Below are positions 1 to 8,744 of a stretch of 64,000 nt of DNA, piece by piece. How positions within the stretch are numbered: the first letter of the stretch is position 1; the number at the start of each line of letters is the position of its first letter. Below the pieces are notes generated by a model that worked only from the letters and a program-made list of their open reading frames with translations, was not told the DNA's origin and did not search any database. The stretch is from Fodinisporobacter ferrooxydans (lineage in GTDB: Bacteria; Bacillota; Bacilli; Tumebacillales; MYW30-H2). The translations under genes and the position numbers were made by a program. The stretch is from the NCBI RefSeq assembly GCF_022818495.1, contig NZ_CP089291.1, positions 797,536 through 861,535 of the forward strand, written 5' to 3'.

Positions 1-280
1 GCCTCTTTTCGTATGTAGGTATTGTTCTGCGTCGAACGTTTCCTAGTATACAAGAGGTGCTTTTTTCGTTCAAAGCTTAAATTACTTCATTACAGGAATT
101 GCTCCTTATTTCTAAAATCATCTGTTAATGGCATATCAGGCAAACTAACCCATTTCACTAAGTTATTACTACCACATACTCGACATGTACTTCTATTAAC
201 AACCTTAACATCCATTTGTAGTAACCCCTTCTAAATTTTCACTCATTTTTACATACGATTTTAAGATTTGACAAAGTTAA
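1..280. other. AT-rich stretch without a recognisable gene
   Basis: This is the window edge downstream of rfbG. The only open frame here is a short plus-strand one, antisense to the direction of the whole island, with no recognisable family and no good ribosome binding site. I see no clear terminator hairpin. Further island genes may continue to the left of the window. Confidence 0.4.
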
Positions 281-1345
281 CTAAAAATTAAAGTATTCAA
301 TTATTTGATTGATGCTGATTTCTTTTAAATCGTTTTGTTCTTTATATGCATGCACCCATTCAACAACTTTTTCAACGGAATAATCAATGTTCCATTTAGG
401 ATACCAATTTAATCCCGATTTAGCTTTTGAGTTATCTAATTTAAGTATTTTGCTTTCATGTAGATGATCTTTTTTTTCAATTTTATATGTTGCTGCCCCC
501 CCCCATTGCTTATATAACTCTTCTACCATCCACTTAACTGTCTTTACATCATTATCATCAGGTCCAAAATTCCAAGCTCCACTAAATTTTTCCCCATTTT
601 CATACAACTTTTGAGCCAAAATTAAATAACCTTTTATTGGCTCTAAAACATGTTGCCAAGGTCTTGAAGATTCTGGAGATCTAATCACTATTTCTTTACC
701 CTCTAAAATTGAGCGAATACAATCTGGTATTAATCTGTCACTTGACCAATCTCCACCACCAATTACGTTTCCAGCACGAGCCGTAGCAATACCAACATGC
801 TTATTATTACTTTCTGAATTATAAAAACTCGATCTATAGGCAGCCGTAACTAATTCTGAACAAGCTTTACTACTGGAATAAGGATCATAGCCGCCAAGGT
901 TATCAATTTCTCTATATCCCCAAACCCATTCTTTATTTTCATAAACTTTGTCTGTTGTAACATTCACAACCGCCTTGACACTATTACATTTTCTTATTGC
1001 TTCTAATATATTTACAGTCCCCATAACATTAGTTGAAAAAGTTTCATATGGATCTAAGTAAGATTTTCTAACTAAAGGTTGAGCGGATAGATGAAAAATG
1101 ATTTCCGGTTTAAAAGAATTAATTTCAAATTCTACCTTCTCTTTATTTCTTATATCACCGTAAATGCTTTTAATTAATGTATTAATTCTACATAACTGAA
1201 AAAGCGAAGGTGTGGTTGATGGCTCTAAAGCATACCCTACAATTTCAGCGCCCATTAAATGCAGTGTAAGTGCTAACCACGATCCTTTAAAACCTGTATG
1301 CCCTGTAATAAAAACTCTCTTATTTTCCCAAAAATTTTTATCCAT
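281..1345 (-). CDS. rfbG: CDP-glucose 4,6-dehydratase
   Basis: A short-chain dehydrogenase/reductase-type sugar nucleotide dehydratase of 354 aa that converts CDP-glucose to CDP-4-keto-6-deoxyglucose in the cytoplasm. The N-terminus has the nucleotide-binding motif (FITGHTGFKGSWL), followed by LSAQPLVRKSY and the catalytic region with VTTDKVYE. I chose the ATG at 1345 because GGAG lies six bases upstream and family members start with a similar N-FW-x-x-K sequence. The frame stays open upstream to a TTG inside rfbF. It follows rfbF directly, so the two steps are coupled. The product is the precursor of 3,6-dideoxy or branched 6-deoxy sugars. The next enzyme (rfbH or a methyltransferase) is not in the window and may lie to the left. 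The DNA is AT-rich compared with the flagellar genes. Confidence 0.93.
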   Translation of the reverse strand: MDKNFWENKRVFITGHTGFKGSWLALTLHLMGAEIVGYALEPSTTPSLFQLCRINTLIKSIYGDIRNKEKVEFEINSFKPEIIFHLSAQPLVRKSYLDPYETFSTNVMGTVNILEAIRKCNSVKAVVNVTTDKVYENKEWVWGYREIDNLGGYDPYSSSKACSELVTAAYRSSFYNSESNNKHVGIATARAGNVIGGGDWSSDRLIPDCIRSILEGKEIVIRSPESSRPWQHVLEPIKGYLILAQKLYENGEKFSGAWNFGPDDNDVKTVKWMVEELYKQWGGAATYKIEKKDHLHESKILKLDNSKAKSGLNWYPKWNIDYSVEKVVEWVHAYKEQNDLKEISINQIIEYFNF

Positions 1346-1365
1346 TCTATTCTCCATTGTAGTGT

Positions 1366-2139
1366 TTACCATAATTTCCAAGGCGCTTCACCTAAATCCC
1401 ATAAAGATTCCAAATAATTTTTATCACGTAAAGAATCCATGGCATACCAAAAACCCTCATGTTTATAGGCAACTAACTCACCTGATTTGGCTAATTTCTC
1501 CAAAGGGTCCTTCTCTAAAATTGTATTATCATCCTCTAAATATTTAAATATTTCTGGTTCAAATACAAAAAATCCTCCACTTATCCATCCACCGTCACCT
1601 TTAGGCTTTTCTTGAAACCCAGTAACTTCATTAGTTTGATTTAATTCTAACGAACCAAATCTACCATTTGGTTGAACAGATGTAACAGTACAAGTTCTTC
1701 TGTATGAAAAATGAAAATCAATGAGTTTATGGATATTGATATTTGACACTCCATCTCCATACGTTAATAAAAACGGCTCGTTTCCGACATAATTTTTAAT
1801 TCTTTTTATGCGCCCCCCTGTCATTGTATCTAAACCGGTATTAACAAGTGTGACTTTCCATGGTTCAGCAGAGTGATTATGAATTATCTTTTGATTTTTA
1901 TTAGTAAAATCAAATGTTATATCAGATTCATGTAAAAAATAATGGTCAAAATATTCTTTAATATAATAGCCTTTATATCCTAAACAAATTATAAATTCAT
2001 TAAATCCATAATGGGAATATATTTTCATTATATGCCATAATATTGGCTTTCCTCCGATTTCGATCATTGGCTTCGGCCTTATATGTGATTCTTCAATAAT
2101 TCTTGTTCCATAACCACCAGCAAGAATAACTACTTTCAT
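1366..2139 (-). CDS. rfbF: glucose-1-phosphate cytidylyltransferase
   Basis: A 257-aa nucleotidyltransferase that makes CDP-glucose from CTP and glucose-1-phosphate. The start shows the signature VVILAGGYGTRI with RPKPMIEIGGKPILWHIM, and the middle carries LTYGDGVSNINI and GFQEKPKGDGGWISGGFFVF, all typical of RfbF. Length is that of the family. The ATG at 2139 has AGGTG six bases upstream. It sits 24 bp downstream of a GT2 gene and 20 bp upstream of rfbG, so these form one transcription unit. With rfbG it supplies CDP-4-keto-6-deoxyglucose for the surface or flagellar glycan. Confidence 0.94.
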   Translation of the reverse strand: MKVVILAGGYGTRIIEESHIRPKPMIEIGGKPILWHIMKIYSHYGFNEFIICLGYKGYYIKEYFDHYFLHESDITFDFTNKNQKIIHNHSAEPWKVTLVNTGLDTMTGGRIKRIKNYVGNEPFLLTYGDGVSNINIHKLIDFHFSYRRTCTVTSVQPNGRFGSLELNQTNEVTGFQEKPKGDGGWISGGFFVFEPEIFKYLEDDNTILEKDPLEKLAKSGELVAYKHEGFWYAMDSLRDKNYLESLWDLGEAPWKLW

Positions 2140-2163
2140 AAAATCACCTAAATTCTATATATT

Positions 2164-3522
2164 TTAGAAATCAAATACACTAATTATTTCTGACTTGAAA
2201 TTATGTTCATTTTTTATTTCTTTAATTATTTCCTTTGCATATTTTAATGATGCCACGAGAATAACATCTACAGGATTTTCCAACAAATATGAAGGAGATT
2301 GAATTTTAATATGAGTCGGACCAAAATTTTTATTAATTTTAGTTTTATCTTTATCAATTACTACTTTCAAATGGTCTAGTATAAGGTTAGATTCTAATAA
2401 ACTTAAACCTATTTCCCCACCACCCCAAATTGCTAAAGCTGAATTCTTCTTTATATATTTTCTTAATATTGTTTCGAAGAATTTATTTGTGAAATTATTG
2501 AATACCTCTTCATTTCTAGAGGGCAACTTCTTTCCCATCTCAGACATTAACGTAACGTAAAATTTTTGTTTAGAACCATATTTGTTAAATAGTTTATTAA
2601 AATCAACTTTTATTTCTGATTTATCCTCATCACAAATAGTCCTTATGACGTTTTTCGCTGATCTTTTTAAAAAATCATCCTTGCAGTATTTTATTAATTT
2701 CTTATCAATCCCTATTTGTTCGTAAAGTTGAATTAGCTCTTCAACTCTTTCCAACTCAATTTTTGTCAAATACTTTGACCACTCATGCGCACCGGTTCCA
2801 AATAATACACAAGGATCACCAATATAATATGAAGGTTTACCTTTCATCGCATGAGTAAGAATTATATTGTGCGGAAAAGTCGCCTCTAATGTTGAAAATC
2901 CGTTATTTATATGTTGCTTTATTAGATATGTATATTTATTCCATATTTGTCTTCTAAAAATATGACATCCTATGAAAGTGATTGATTGTGCAGGTAATGT
3001 ATTCTTAATCCCTAATATTTCTTCCCATGTATCCAAAACTTTATCATCTAAATCCTTCATAAAATATTCTTTGAACTTAGGTGAATATTTCGAGTCAAAA
3101 TTATCTATAAGAACATTTCTTTCTTTTACTGATTTACCAAAGAAATTAACAAAAAAGTAATCAATTTCGGAATAAGTCTTTATACAATCTAAAATTTTTC
3201 CCAATTTTCCATTTACAAGCATATCGTCGTCACCAAGCACCCAACAATATTCACCAGATGACAGTTCATGTGTTAATTTAAAGATGTTTTTTATTACTCC
3301 TAAATTTTCTATGTTTCTATGGAATTTAAAATCACCCATTTGCTGTGCCCATTTAACCACTTCTATCGTGTGATCATCCGACCCATTATCAGAAACAATT
3401 AATTCTACCTCATCACTAAATTCATTTACTTGAGGAATAATTGATTTTAATGAATATTTTAGGAGTTCTGCACGATTATAAGTTGGTATACATATCGATA
3501 AAATCGGTCTACTATTTTTCAT
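2164..3522 (-). CDS. GT2 glycosyltransferase with C-terminal Rossmann-like domain
   Basis: A 452-aa protein. Residues 1-250 are a GT-A family 2 domain: LSICIPTYNRAELLKYSL, then VSDNGSDDHT and the metal-binding stretch WVLGDDDML. The C-terminal about 100 residues start with ALAIWGGGEIGLSLLE and continue with VIDKD and VILVASLKYA, which looks like a small nucleotide-binding or methyltransferase-C-terminal-like module. Such modules occur at the C-terminus of sugar C-methyltransferases and of some GT2 enzymes. The donor and acceptor cannot be read from sequence. The ATG has AAAGGGG about nine bases upstream. It sits between glf and rfbF in the AT-rich part of the island. Confidence 0.8.
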   Translation of the reverse strand: MKNSRPILSICIPTYNRAELLKYSLKSIIPQVNEFSDEVELIVSDNGSDDHTIEVVKWAQQMGDFKFHRNIENLGVIKNIFKLTHELSSGEYCWVLGDDDMLVNGKLGKILDCIKTYSEIDYFFVNFFGKSVKERNVLIDNFDSKYSPKFKEYFMKDLDDKVLDTWEEILGIKNTLPAQSITFIGCHIFRRQIWNKYTYLIKQHINNGFSTLEATFPHNIILTHAMKGKPSYYIGDPCVLFGTGAHEWSKYLTKIELERVEELIQLYEQIGIDKKLIKYCKDDFLKRSAKNVIRTICDEDKSEIKVDFNKLFNKYGSKQKFYVTLMSEMGKKLPSRNEEVFNNFTNKFFETILRKYIKKNSALAIWGGGEIGLSLLESNLILDHLKVVIDKDKTKINKNFGPTHIKIQSPSYLLENPVDVILVASLKYAKEIIKEIKNEHNFKSEIISVFDF

Positions 3523-3695
3523 TAAGTTTCGCCCCTTTCTTTGTTATTAACAATAGGATTCTCCCAAAAAATTCAAAGCATATTTCAGGATCTTAGTATA
3601 TTGTAAGTATCAATATATCGTTTTACTCCACCTACAGGTTTGGAATACACTAATGCAACTTTCAATATTTTTCCTCCATAACTGTTACTAGAGTG
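3523..3695. other. AT-rich intergenic gap inside the sugar operon
   Basis: The 173 bp between glf and the GT2 gene hold no open frame of interest and no clear hairpin. This is the largest gap in the distal island, so an internal promoter for GT2-rfbF-rfbG could lie here, but no convincing -35/-10 pair was found. Confidence 0.35.
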
Positions 3696-4799
3696 TTAAA
3701 CAGAACCTGCCTCCAATAGTTTCTCCACAACTGATAATGCTGCTCCCACTACCTGATCCATATTGTAATATCTGTATTGTGCTAATCTGCCAACAAACGT
3801 TACATTTTTTTCTTCTTCAGCAAGAGATTTATATTTTTTATATAAAAATTCATTTTCAGATCTTGGGACTGGATAATAGGGGTCCCCTTCACTTTGAGGA
3901 TATTCCCGAACAATTGAAGTGCCTGAATGAGTTTGACCGGTCAAATGCTTAAATTCTGTAATCCTTGTAAAATCAAAATCATTTGGATAATTCACTGTTC
4001 CTGTTGGTTGACACTGTTGAATTGAATCATCATGTTCATGTTCGAAACGCAAAGAACGATACGGGAGTTTACCGAAACGATAATTAAAATATGTATCTAT
4101 AGGACCTGTGTATATGATATGAGAAGCTTGAACATAATCCTTAATTGCCTCAAAATCCGTTTCAAGCTTAAGTTCAATATTTGGAAGATCAATCATTTTT
4201 TTAAACATCTTTGCATATCCGTGTAATGGCATAACCTGATAAGTATCAGTAAAATAACGATCATCCCGATTTGTTCGAACAGGTATTCGCGCTGTTACAC
4301 TCGCGCTTAATTCAGATGGATCCATCCCCCACTGTTTTCGTGTATACCCTCTATAAAATTTCTCATATAAATCCCTACCAACTGTATTTAATACTACATC
4401 TTCACTTGTTCTTATGAATTCACGAGGTTCACGAACCTTTTCATAAAAATCTTTGAGACTTTCTTCATCCAGATCCAAATGATACAAACGATTTATCGTG
4501 TCAAGATTAATAGGAATCGGTAATAATTGATCATCAACTTTAGCAAGTACACGATGTTCATAATGATGCCATTCCGTAAATTTTGAAAGATACTTAAAAA
4601 TTTGCTCTGAATTGGTATGAAAAATATGCGGGCCATATTTATGGATCAAAATCCCATATTGATCAAACTCATCAAACGCATTACCACCAATATGGGGTCT
4701 TTTGTCTATAAGGAGAACTTTCTTACCGGAACTTGCAAGCCGCTCTGCCGTGACACACCCTGCAAAGCCGGCTCCCACAATTAAATAGTCGTATACCAC
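3696..4799 (-). CDS. glf: UDP-galactopyranose mutase
   Basis: A 367-aa flavoenzyme that interconverts UDP-galactopyranose and UDP-galactofuranose. The N-terminus has the FAD-binding motif YLIVGAGFAGCVTAERLA, then IGGNAFDE and GPHIFHT, the substrate-binding YTRKQWG and the C-terminal VGRLAQYRYYNMDQ, all diagnostic of Glf. I prefer the GTG at 4799 (GAGGT seven bases upstream), which gives the usual start MVYDYLIVGAG. An in-frame ATG exists five codons earlier. It lies between a GT9-like gene and a GT2 gene, which suggests that galactofuranose enters the glycan made here. Confidence 0.94.
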   Translation of the reverse strand: MVYDYLIVGAGFAGCVTAERLASSGKKVLLIDKRPHIGGNAFDEFDQYGILIHKYGPHIFHTNSEQIFKYLSKFTEWHHYEHRVLAKVDDQLLPIPINLDTINRLYHLDLDEESLKDFYEKVREPREFIRTSEDVVLNTVGRDLYEKFYRGYTRKQWGMDPSELSASVTARIPVRTNRDDRYFTDTYQVMPLHGYAKMFKKMIDLPNIELKLETDFEAIKDYVQASHIIYTGPIDTYFNYRFGKLPYRSLRFEHEHDDSIQQCQPTGTVNYPNDFDFTRITEFKHLTGQTHSGTSIVREYPQSEGDPYYPVPRSENEFLYKKYKSLAEEEKNVTFVGRLAQYRYYNMDQVVGAALSVVEKLLEAGSV

Positions 4800-4839
4800 A
4801 CTAAAACCTCGCATTCATTACTCGATTACGATTGTTCCC

Positions 4840-5337
4840 TTAATTGAAATTTGTCTTCTTTCTGATTGCTCTTAATTGAAGAGGTAAAAAAAACAAGGTG
4901 AAAATTGATAAAACAATCATCAAAAGAAACGAAATACTTGACGCCAATACATTTTTAATGCCTATACTAAAAATTTCAAACGTAGATATCTCCCAAATAT
5001 CCGAAACTAAATTACAAATATACCTTTTCCTAGTCTTAATAGATAGCGAAAAAAACAGAACATTAAAAAATCCAACTGCCGATATATTTGTAACAGGAAT
5101 AATCACAGCATCAAATCTCGTATTTACTAATTCTTTCACCTTGTTTCTAAATGAAAATCCTTCTTTGTAAGGATATACATAAATATTTTGAAGAGTTTTG
5201 TACTTCTTAGCCAGCTTTACTCCATGCTCATGTGTCAACATATGAATATTATAATCATTGAAAGTCTCCTCAATTATTTTCATATTCATATCCAACTGTT
5301 GAAAACCTGCTGAGCGAATGATTAGCACATCTTTCAT
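4840..5337 (-). CDS. GT9-like N-terminal domain protein with C-terminal membrane segment
   Basis: A 165-aa protein of uncertain role. Residues 1-110 resemble the N-terminal Rossmann half of heptosyltransferase-type (GT9) enzymes: VLIIRSAG at the start, IHMLTHEHG, a strand IYVYPYKEG and FDAVIIP. The C-terminal catalytic half of GT9 is missing. Instead residues about 125-155 form one long or two short hydrophobic segments followed by a basic tail. The ATG has GGGAG nine bases upstream. It may be a remnant, or a membrane-anchored accessory subunit for the neighbouring GT2 enzymes. I would not assign a reaction. Confidence 0.6.
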   Translation of the reverse strand: MKDVLIIRSAGFQQLDMNMKIIEETFNDYNIHMLTHEHGVKLAKKYKTLQNIYVYPYKEGFSFRNKVKELVNTRFDAVIIPVTNISAVGFFNVLFFSLSIKTRKRYICNLVSDIWEISTFEIFSIGIKNVLASSISFLLMIVLSIFTLFFLPLQLRAIRKKTNFN

Positions 5338-5385
5338 AACTTTATACTCCCACTATAAATTAATATTTTCTCCTTAAAAGACAAT

Positions 5386-6285
5386 TCATTTATAGAATGT
5401 AAATGAAAGATTGAATGGTATTCTTAAATTTTCTACAATATGTATTTGAACAGGTTTTCTCTTCCCTTTAATTTGGTTCATGTACAAAAACGCTGAAATC
5501 ATGGCTTTTATATAGATCCATGTACTCTGCTCCATCGAATGGTAAATACAATCATACATTAGATGAATTGTACTCCTAAGCGCAAAATAAAAAGGATAAT
5601 TTTTCCAAATTAACCAGAATGCATTTCTTGTATAGTAAAACGGTGCCCGCCAAGAAGCTCTATTTTTGGGGGAATATTTATGATAAGCTACAACGTCATA
5701 AAAGAACTGTATCTTATAACCACTATCAAGAATACGAAATGAAGTATCTTGCTCATTGCAATAAAGAAAAAACTCTTCCGGATAAAAACCTACTTTTTCA
5801 AAAACATCGCTTCGAACACCTGCACCTGCACCATTAAATGACATTATGTAATTATTGGAAACAATAGCTTTATTATTATCTATTTCGTCTATTTTCTTAT
5901 TTATAATTTCATCATATTGATAGTAGTTTCGGATATCAAAGGCAACAACGCCTAATTTTTCATCTTCTTCAAATTTTTCAACCATTCGCCCAATCGAATC
6001 TCTTCTTGGGAAAGAGTCATCATCAAGTATAACAATATATTTTCCCTTTGCATTTTTAAATCCAATATTATAAGCCTCAATCCCAATATTTTTAAACATT
6101 TTAATTAATTTTACCTCAGGAAATTGCTCTTCAATTGCAATTTGTGTTCCGTCAGTAGAGCAATTGTCTACAACAATAATTTCGATATTTTCATACTCGA
6201 TGTCTCTAATCCTTCTTAGGCTTTCAAGCACATCCTCTTTTCGATTCCAACATAATATAACAATACTTACAAGCGGAGTTATCAT
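5386..6285 (-). CDS. GT2 glycosyltransferase, rhamnosyltransferase-like
   Basis: A 299-aa family 2 glycosyltransferase. It starts with LVSIVILCWNRKEDVLESL, followed by IIVVDNCSTDGTQ and the metal-binding VILDDDSFPRRD. NGAGAGVRSDVFEKVGFYPEEFF and the HKYSP segment are typical of WcaE/rhamnosyltransferase-like GT2 proteins. No membrane segments are evident, so it should act at the inner face of the membrane. AGGAGG lies five bases before the ATG. It belongs to the minus-strand sugar operon; donor sugar unknown. Confidence 0.85.
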   Translation of the reverse strand: MITPLVSIVILCWNRKEDVLESLRRIRDIEYENIEIIVVDNCSTDGTQIAIEEQFPEVKLIKMFKNIGIEAYNIGFKNAKGKYIVILDDDSFPRRDSIGRMVEKFEEDEKLGVVAFDIRNYYQYDEIINKKIDEIDNNKAIVSNNYIMSFNGAGAGVRSDVFEKVGFYPEEFFLYCNEQDTSFRILDSGYKIQFFYDVVAYHKYSPKNRASWRAPFYYTRNAFWLIWKNYPFYFALRSTIHLMYDCIYHSMEQSTWIYIKAMISAFLYMNQIKGKRKPVQIHIVENLRIPFNLSFTFYK

Positions 6286-6324
6286 ACATTCCTCCTATAT
6301 TTCTACTCGCTAACATTTATTAAG

Positions 6325-7653
6325 TCAGATTGAGAGAATTGGAAAATAAATATTTTTAAACATCTTAAATATATTGTTATAATTTTCAAGTAAGATTCTA
6401 TCATCATTTGAACTTACAAAATGCAAATATTTATCGATATATACATCAACTTCATCAGACATTTCATTTCGAATAGCCGCAATATGCTCACACGTTTGAC
6501 AGAGTATATCAAATGAATCTAATTTTGCTTCTGTATACTCGACTATTTTAAAGTCCTCAAATTGGCATTTAAGAAACTCTCTTTCAAGATTTTTTGCAAT
6601 TAGGGTAATATCCACATCTTCATGGTTCTCCAGAATTGACTGAACGACATTTCTCAAAACCTGAATTTCATTACAATCTATAATACCTATATGTTTTTTA
6701 TTAAGAAAAACTGTTCTAAAATGATTCGGCAAAGTTTCCTTAACAAAAACTTTGTCTTCAGTAGCTTTCCTCCGTACAAGATTAAGCCCATCTCGTACAG
6801 CCAACAATATAGACTTCGCCACACTAAATTGCCCTTTATAATTGCAAAAAAAAGTAACCTTGTTTAAATCCTCAACTAAAACTGTATAAAAGCTTTCTAA
6901 TTGATCTTGACTGCAATATTTTTTAAAGAAATGGACTCGATTTCTCCACATAAAATAATTGCCGAACGTATCATTTCTGCCTTTTCCGCCGCCCTTGTGC
7001 CAAACCTTTGATTTAGCATAAGCCACAATTTTATATCCAGCTAACTGGATCCGATAACACCAATCGATGTCGTCCCAATACAGAAAATATTCCTCATCGA
7101 TTGTTCCGGCTTTCTTCACTGCACCCGCGCGGACAAGCATGGAACAAGCAGGTACATAATCACATTCCACAACTTCTGGAAGAGTTCCATCGTCTATATA
7201 TCTATAATAATTTAACTCCATATCAAATGTTTTCCAGTTAATTCTTGCTCCAATCTCCTGCACCAAATCAGGTTGATCCATTACATAGATCTTTGAACCA
7301 ACAACACCAACTTCTTCATGATTCTCTAAATATCGATAGAGTTCTTGTAAAGCCTCACTGTCTATAAACACATCATTATCCAAAAGATATAAATATTTGT
7401 AATCTTTCTTTAATGCCTCTTTAATTCCAGTATTGAAACCGCCGGAACCACCCTTATTTACCTCATTTTCAATTAAAATGACATCGTTTTTATATAATTC
7501 TCTGATTGCTTGTGCCGACCCGTCTGTTGAAGCGTTATCCACCACATACAGATCATAATTTGTAAACGTGGATTGTTTGACAGACTCAATACATTTTAAT
7601 ACGTAGTCTTTCTTATTCCAGTTGCATATAATAACTGCGACTTCTTTTCGCAT
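6325..7653 (-). CDS. GT2 glycosyltransferase with C-terminal extension
   Basis: A 442-aa GT2 enzyme. The first 280 residues are the GT-A domain (VAVIICNWNKKDYVLKCIES, VVDNASTDGS, YLLDNDVFI, and EYFLYWDDIDWCYRI, which supplies acidic residues near the acceptor site). The remaining 160 residues include IGIIDCNEIQVLRNVV and look like an additional small domain of unknown role. The frame is open 41 codons further upstream, but the ATG at 7653 has a perfect AGGGAGGTG seven bases upstream and starts exactly at the conserved fold, so the longer form is unlikely. It is 94 bp downstream of the polysaccharide deacetylase gene. Confidence 0.86.
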   Translation of the reverse strand: MRKEVAVIICNWNKKDYVLKCIESVKQSTFTNYDLYVVDNASTDGSAQAIRELYKNDVILIENEVNKGGSGGFNTGIKEALKKDYKYLYLLDNDVFIDSEALQELYRYLENHEEVGVVGSKIYVMDQPDLVQEIGARINWKTFDMELNYYRYIDDGTLPEVVECDYVPACSMLVRAGAVKKAGTIDEEYFLYWDDIDWCYRIQLAGYKIVAYAKSKVWHKGGGKGRNDTFGNYFMWRNRVHFFKKYCSQDQLESFYTVLVEDLNKVTFFCNYKGQFSVAKSILLAVRDGLNLVRRKATEDKVFVKETLPNHFRTVFLNKKHIGIIDCNEIQVLRNVVQSILENHEDVDITLIAKNLEREFLKCQFEDFKIVEYTEAKLDSFDILCQTCEHIAAIRNEMSDEVDVYIDKYLHFVSSNDDRILLENYNNIFKMFKNIYFPILSI

Positions 7654-7747
7654 TGTCAGACACCTCCCTATGCCAGCTTTCCCGAATTTCCTTATACTAT
7701 ATTTTTCAGCTATAAATGGCTGTTCAGTATTTATATCCGCTTGAACA

Positions 7748-8722
7748 CTAAAAGAATACCTTCCGTGTCCATACATTCATTTCCCCATTCCGGTCTTTCG
7801 GCAAGTCATTCGTGTCCAACCGGGGCAACGTTAAAGGATGATCCTTGTTTAAATCGGCAATCGCCACTAGCGTCGTCAAACCGACTTTACAACCCCGTTC
7901 CTTCAAAAGTTGCAGTAAAGATTCATTATAAGCGCCATATGGATAGCACATGACCCAATTATCCATGTCACAGCCGATTTGCCGCAGGAATTCCATGGAC
8001 AAATCGATTTCCTGCTTTTGCTCTTCACAACTTAATGTATCCAGCCAATAATGATCGTAGGAGTGACTTCCGATGAACATGCCATTACGTTTCATACACT
8101 GAATTTGGTCGAGATTCATATACAACTCTTTGGAAAACGTCAGTTCATCCTCATAAACAAACGTTTTGAACAACTCATCGGTAATGATATTGCGCAAGTT
8201 CTCCGGCAATCCCTTTTGCAACATCCGTTTAATGAAGACAACCTCTTTTGTATCAAAACGATTTGCTATTGCATAATTCTTTATGTATTCATTATCCGAT
8301 AACAGCTCATATTCCAGACGATAGGGTTCGATTTTTCTCAAAATTTGTTCTGCTAGTTTTGTTTTATCAAGAACAGAGGCTAAAATATAGTGGATTTTGT
8401 TTACATCCAAAACCTGATGTTCTGTCACAACTTTTGCAGGAGGAAAAAAGCTGCCCTGTATTTTTTTTTCATTTAATATGGGAAAGACATACTGGTAATG
8501 ATCCATATATCCGTCATCAAATGTTAATAACAATGCGTTGCTTGGCAACTTCATTTGCGGATCGGAAACTGCAGCAATCACTTCCTCCATTGTTACAACT
8601 GTATAATGTTTCAAAATGTATTCGATCTGCTCTTTAAACAGCTGCAATTCTAATCCTTTGATTTCCGGATAACGGGATTGCTTGAGTTCCCGCACGTAAT
8701 GATACATGACGATTGTTAACAT
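7748..8722 (-). CDS. polysaccharide deacetylase family protein
   Basis: A 324-aa NodB-homology (CE4) protein without a signal peptide. It starts MLTIVMYHYVRELKQS and carries the metal-site motifs TFDDGYMDHY and SHSYDHYWL (H-x3-H), then CYPYGAYNE. A helical insert of about 100 residues separates the first two motifs, as in other polysaccharide-operon members of this class. The ATG at 8722 is eight bases after GGAG; the longer frame would overlap the GNAT gene. Lacking a signal peptide, it probably acts on a cytoplasmic or lipid-linked sugar, removing an N-acetyl group from the glycan made here. Confidence 0.86.
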   Translation of the reverse strand: MLTIVMYHYVRELKQSRYPEIKGLELQLFKEQIEYILKHYTVVTMEEVIAAVSDPQMKLPSNALLLTFDDGYMDHYQYVFPILNEKKIQGSFFPPAKVVTEHQVLDVNKIHYILASVLDKTKLAEQILRKIEPYRLEYELLSDNEYIKNYAIANRFDTKEVVFIKRMLQKGLPENLRNIITDELFKTFVYEDELTFSKELYMNLDQIQCMKRNGMFIGSHSYDHYWLDTLSCEEQKQEIDLSMEFLRQIGCDMDNWVMCYPYGAYNESLLQLLKERGCKVGLTTLVAIADLNKDHPLTLPRLDTNDLPKDRNGEMNVWTRKVFF

Positions 8723-8744
8723 TTGTTTATCTCCAATCTTAGAT

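Noticed and set aside
22-234. Short plus-strand frame at the window start
   Set aside because: No family, antisense to the island and no ribosome binding site; likely chance.
7653-7776. Longer N-terminus of the 6.3 kb GT2 gene
   Set aside because: It has no support, overlaps the deacetylase end, and the ATG at 7653 has a perfect ribosome binding site.
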